A stretch of DNA of 47,640 nucleotides from an uncultured Clostridia bacterium (GTDB lineage Bacteria > Bacillota > Clostridia > TANB77 > CAG-508), in assembly GCA_947591045.1 (NCBI GenBank), contig CANQCV010000011.1, forward strand, positions 1 to 47,640. The letters are read 5' to 3'. Below the pieces are notes generated by a model. That model was not told the DNA's origin. It worked only from the letters and a program-made list of their open reading frames with translations, and made no database searches. The translations under genes and the position numbers were made by a program. Each line of letters starts with the position of its first letter. Position 1 is the first letter of the stretch. Of the stretch, positions 46,395-47,640 are shown one piece after another.

Positions 46395-47405
46395 ATGAAA
46401 AAGTTTGTTCCAAAGGCAGTATATTATGAGCCAAAAGTAAGAGAATATGAACTAGGAAAAAGATTACTAAAAGAATATGAAGAAGAAAAAATTCCTATGT
46501 ATGAGATAGAAAATCACAATAATATAGAAGAAATGCGTACAAAACAAAATAGGGAATTTCCAAATATGAAACAAAATTTAATTATAGGAGTTCGTAAAAC
46601 TCATAAATTTGTTCCAAACAATAAAATATCTGATTATTTAGTTCCATATACCTCATCAGGTTGCACAGCTATGTGTATGTATTGCTATTTAGTGTGTAAT
46701 TATAATAAATGTGCATATTTAAGGCTATTTGTAAATAGAGAAGAAATGTTAGATAAAATTATTAAAGAGGCAAATAAAAGTGAAAAAGAATTAGTTTTTG
46801 AAATTGGAAGTAATAGTGATTTAGTATTAGAAAACACAATTACACAAAATTTAGTATGGACTATAGAAAATTTTGCCAAAAACAATAAAGGATATATTAC
46901 TTTTCCTACTAAATTTAGCATGGTAGATGATTTGTTAGATTTAAAGCATAATGGAAGAGTTATTATCAGAATGAGTATGAATCCACAAGAAATAATTACA
47001 AAAGTAGAGTTTGGAACATCATCATTAAAGGAAAGGATAGAAGCAATAAATAAATTAAAAAATGCAGGCTATAATGTAGGAATTTTAATAGCACCTATTG
47101 TTTTAGTAGATGGTTGGCAAGAAAAATATAAAGATTTATTTATAACATTAAAAAATGAGTTAAGTGAAGATGTAAAAAAAGAAGTATTTTTTGAAGTAAT
47201 ACTTATGACATATAGTTACATTCATAGAAAAATAAATGAAGAGGCGTTTCCAAATGCAATTAATTTATATGATGCAGAAAAAATGACAGGTCGCGGAAAG
47301 GGAAAATACACATATAAAAAAGAGGTAAGAAATGAGGCAGAAGAATATTTAAAGAAACTTTTTAAAACTTACTTTCCTGAAAATGAAATTCTATATTTTA
47401 GTTAA
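46395..47405 (+). CDS. splB: Spore photoproduct lyase-like radical SAM protein lacking the catalytic cysteine
   Basis: A 336-aa homologue of SplB, which repairs the thymine dimer formed in UV-irradiated spores. The cluster motif SSGCTAMCMYC has CxxxCxxC at 90, 94 and 97. LIIGVRKTHKF, FPTKFSMVDDLLDLKHNG and the C-terminal GRGKGKYTY also match. In Bacillus subtilis SplB the block FEASCTSD holds the H-donor cysteine C141; here it is FEIGSNSD, with Ser139 in its place. I chose the ATG at 46395, 8 nt after AAAGGAG; the ATG at 46389 is too close. Possibly a divergent repair enzyme or changed chemistry. Confidence 0.85.
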   Translation: MKKFVPKAVYYEPKVREYELGKRLLKEYEEEKIPMYEIENHNNIEEMRTKQNREFPNMKQNLIIGVRKTHKFVPNNKISDYLVPYTSSGCTAMCMYCYLVCNYNKCAYLRLFVNREEMLDKIIKEANKSEKELVFEIGSNSDLVLENTITQNLVWTIENFAKNNKGYITFPTKFSMVDDLLDLKHNGRVIIRMSMNPQEIITKVEFGTSSLKERIEAINKLKNAGYNVGILIAPIVLVDGWQEKYKDLFITLKNELSEDVKKEVFFEVILMTYSYIHRKINEEAFPNAINLYDAEKMTGRGKGKYTYKKEVRNEAEEYLKKLFKTYFPENEILYFS

Positions 47406-47433
47406 ATAGCATAGTAGAAAGAAGTTGTAAATA

Positions 47434-47493
47434 TTACAATTAGATTACAAATAAGTTAAAATACTTGACTAAATGAAAAAATATGAGTATACT
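47434..47493 (+). promoter_or_regulatory. Accessory module promoter D with paired TTACAA boxes
   Basis: TTACAA at 47434 and 47445, TTGACT at 47465-47470, TATACT at 47488-47493, 17-nt spacer. Same geometry as modules A-C; the rest of the module lies beyond the window. Confidence 0.85.
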
Positions 47494-47528
47494 AAATGCA
47501 TAAAATAACAGAAAAAAACAGGGACTAC

Positions 47529-47640
47529 AAATCACAAATATGTGATACAAGGGGAGACCATTGCAAAATTAAATGTAGGGGCGACCATTACAAAATTAAA
47601 TGTAGGGGCGACCATCGGTCGCCCGAGGTAAAGGAGAAAA
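47529..47640 (+). repeat. Leader repeats D, truncated by the window end
   Basis: An inverted repeat ATCACAAATATGTGAT is followed by a degenerate unit, a 27-nt unit from 47575, and the palindrome GGGCGACC/ATC/GGTCGCCC at 47606-47624. GGTAAAGGAG, the ribosome site of the leader ORF in the other modules, is the last thing visible. Confidence 0.85.

Overview
The window comes from a strongly A/T-rich, endospore-forming, anaerobic Firmicute of the Clostridia type. The sporulation genes are ylbJ and a spore photoproduct lyase relative. Anaerobic metabolism is shown by a four-subunit pyruvate:ferredoxin oxidoreductase, pyruvate formate-lyase with its activase, rubrerythrin and ferrous iron uptake. 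Gene order is clostridial throughout: comM-dprA-yraN, lepB-holB-ricT, minD-minE-rodA, dnaG-rpoD. Species cannot be named from the sequence.

The main observation concerns translation. Eight genes look broken when read conventionally: comM, dprA, an OmpR-type response regulator, ricT, pflA, feoB, dnaG and ylbJ. In all eight, every break sits at an in-frame CGG, 13 sites in total. If the C is skipped, so that CGGN is read as one glycine (GGN), each reading frame continues and a full-length conserved protein appears. The restored glycine often falls in a known motif: the ComM P-loop, FeoB G1, and the PflA GGG motif. Reading all other genes by eye, I found no in-frame CGG used as an ordinary arginine codon. 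The events follow the coding strand on both DNA strands and include the essential primase gene twice, so assembly error or gene decay explains them poorly. CGG appears to act as an obligatory +1 frameshift site, or CGGN as a four-base glycine codon.

Layout. 188-1651: IS30-like element. 1815-4611: DNA uptake and processing genes. 4627-6985: two-component system. 7062-10146: pyruvate:ferredoxin oxidoreductase operon. 10192-12815 (minus): lepB-holB-ricT-ferredoxin operon. 12941-14188: CCA enzyme. 14179-21310: accessory region with three paralogous pilin-like/FGE-domain proteins and an Rpn-type nuclease gene. 21513-24957: cell division and shape genes plus dusB. 25040-27642: small membrane protein, MazF-like toxin, HD-GYP protein, XRE regulator. 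27712-30174: second accessory block, a partial duplicate of the first. 30246-34409 (minus): pflA/pflB, XRE regulator, rubrerythrin. 34552-39502: feoB, a secreted surface protein, feoA. 39743-44171: dut, CarD-like regulator, dnaG, rpoD. 44633-44709: tRNA-Met. 44778-47405: small coat-like protein, ylbJ, splB-like gene. 47434-47640: the start of a further accessory module that runs off the window.

The accessory modules share one architecture. Two TTACAA boxes lie 11 nt apart, then a perfect-spacing promoter, then palindromic GGGCGACC repeats. Next come a tiny ORF with an (AG)12-14 tract, an intrinsic terminator, further stem-loops, and the large target gene. Each target ends in a short, locally C/G-rich hypervariable segment, as in diversity-generating retroelement targets; no reverse transcriptase lies in the window. 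In only one copy (12 AG units) does the small ORF run into the terminator, so dinucleotide slippage could switch target expression by translation-coupled antitermination.
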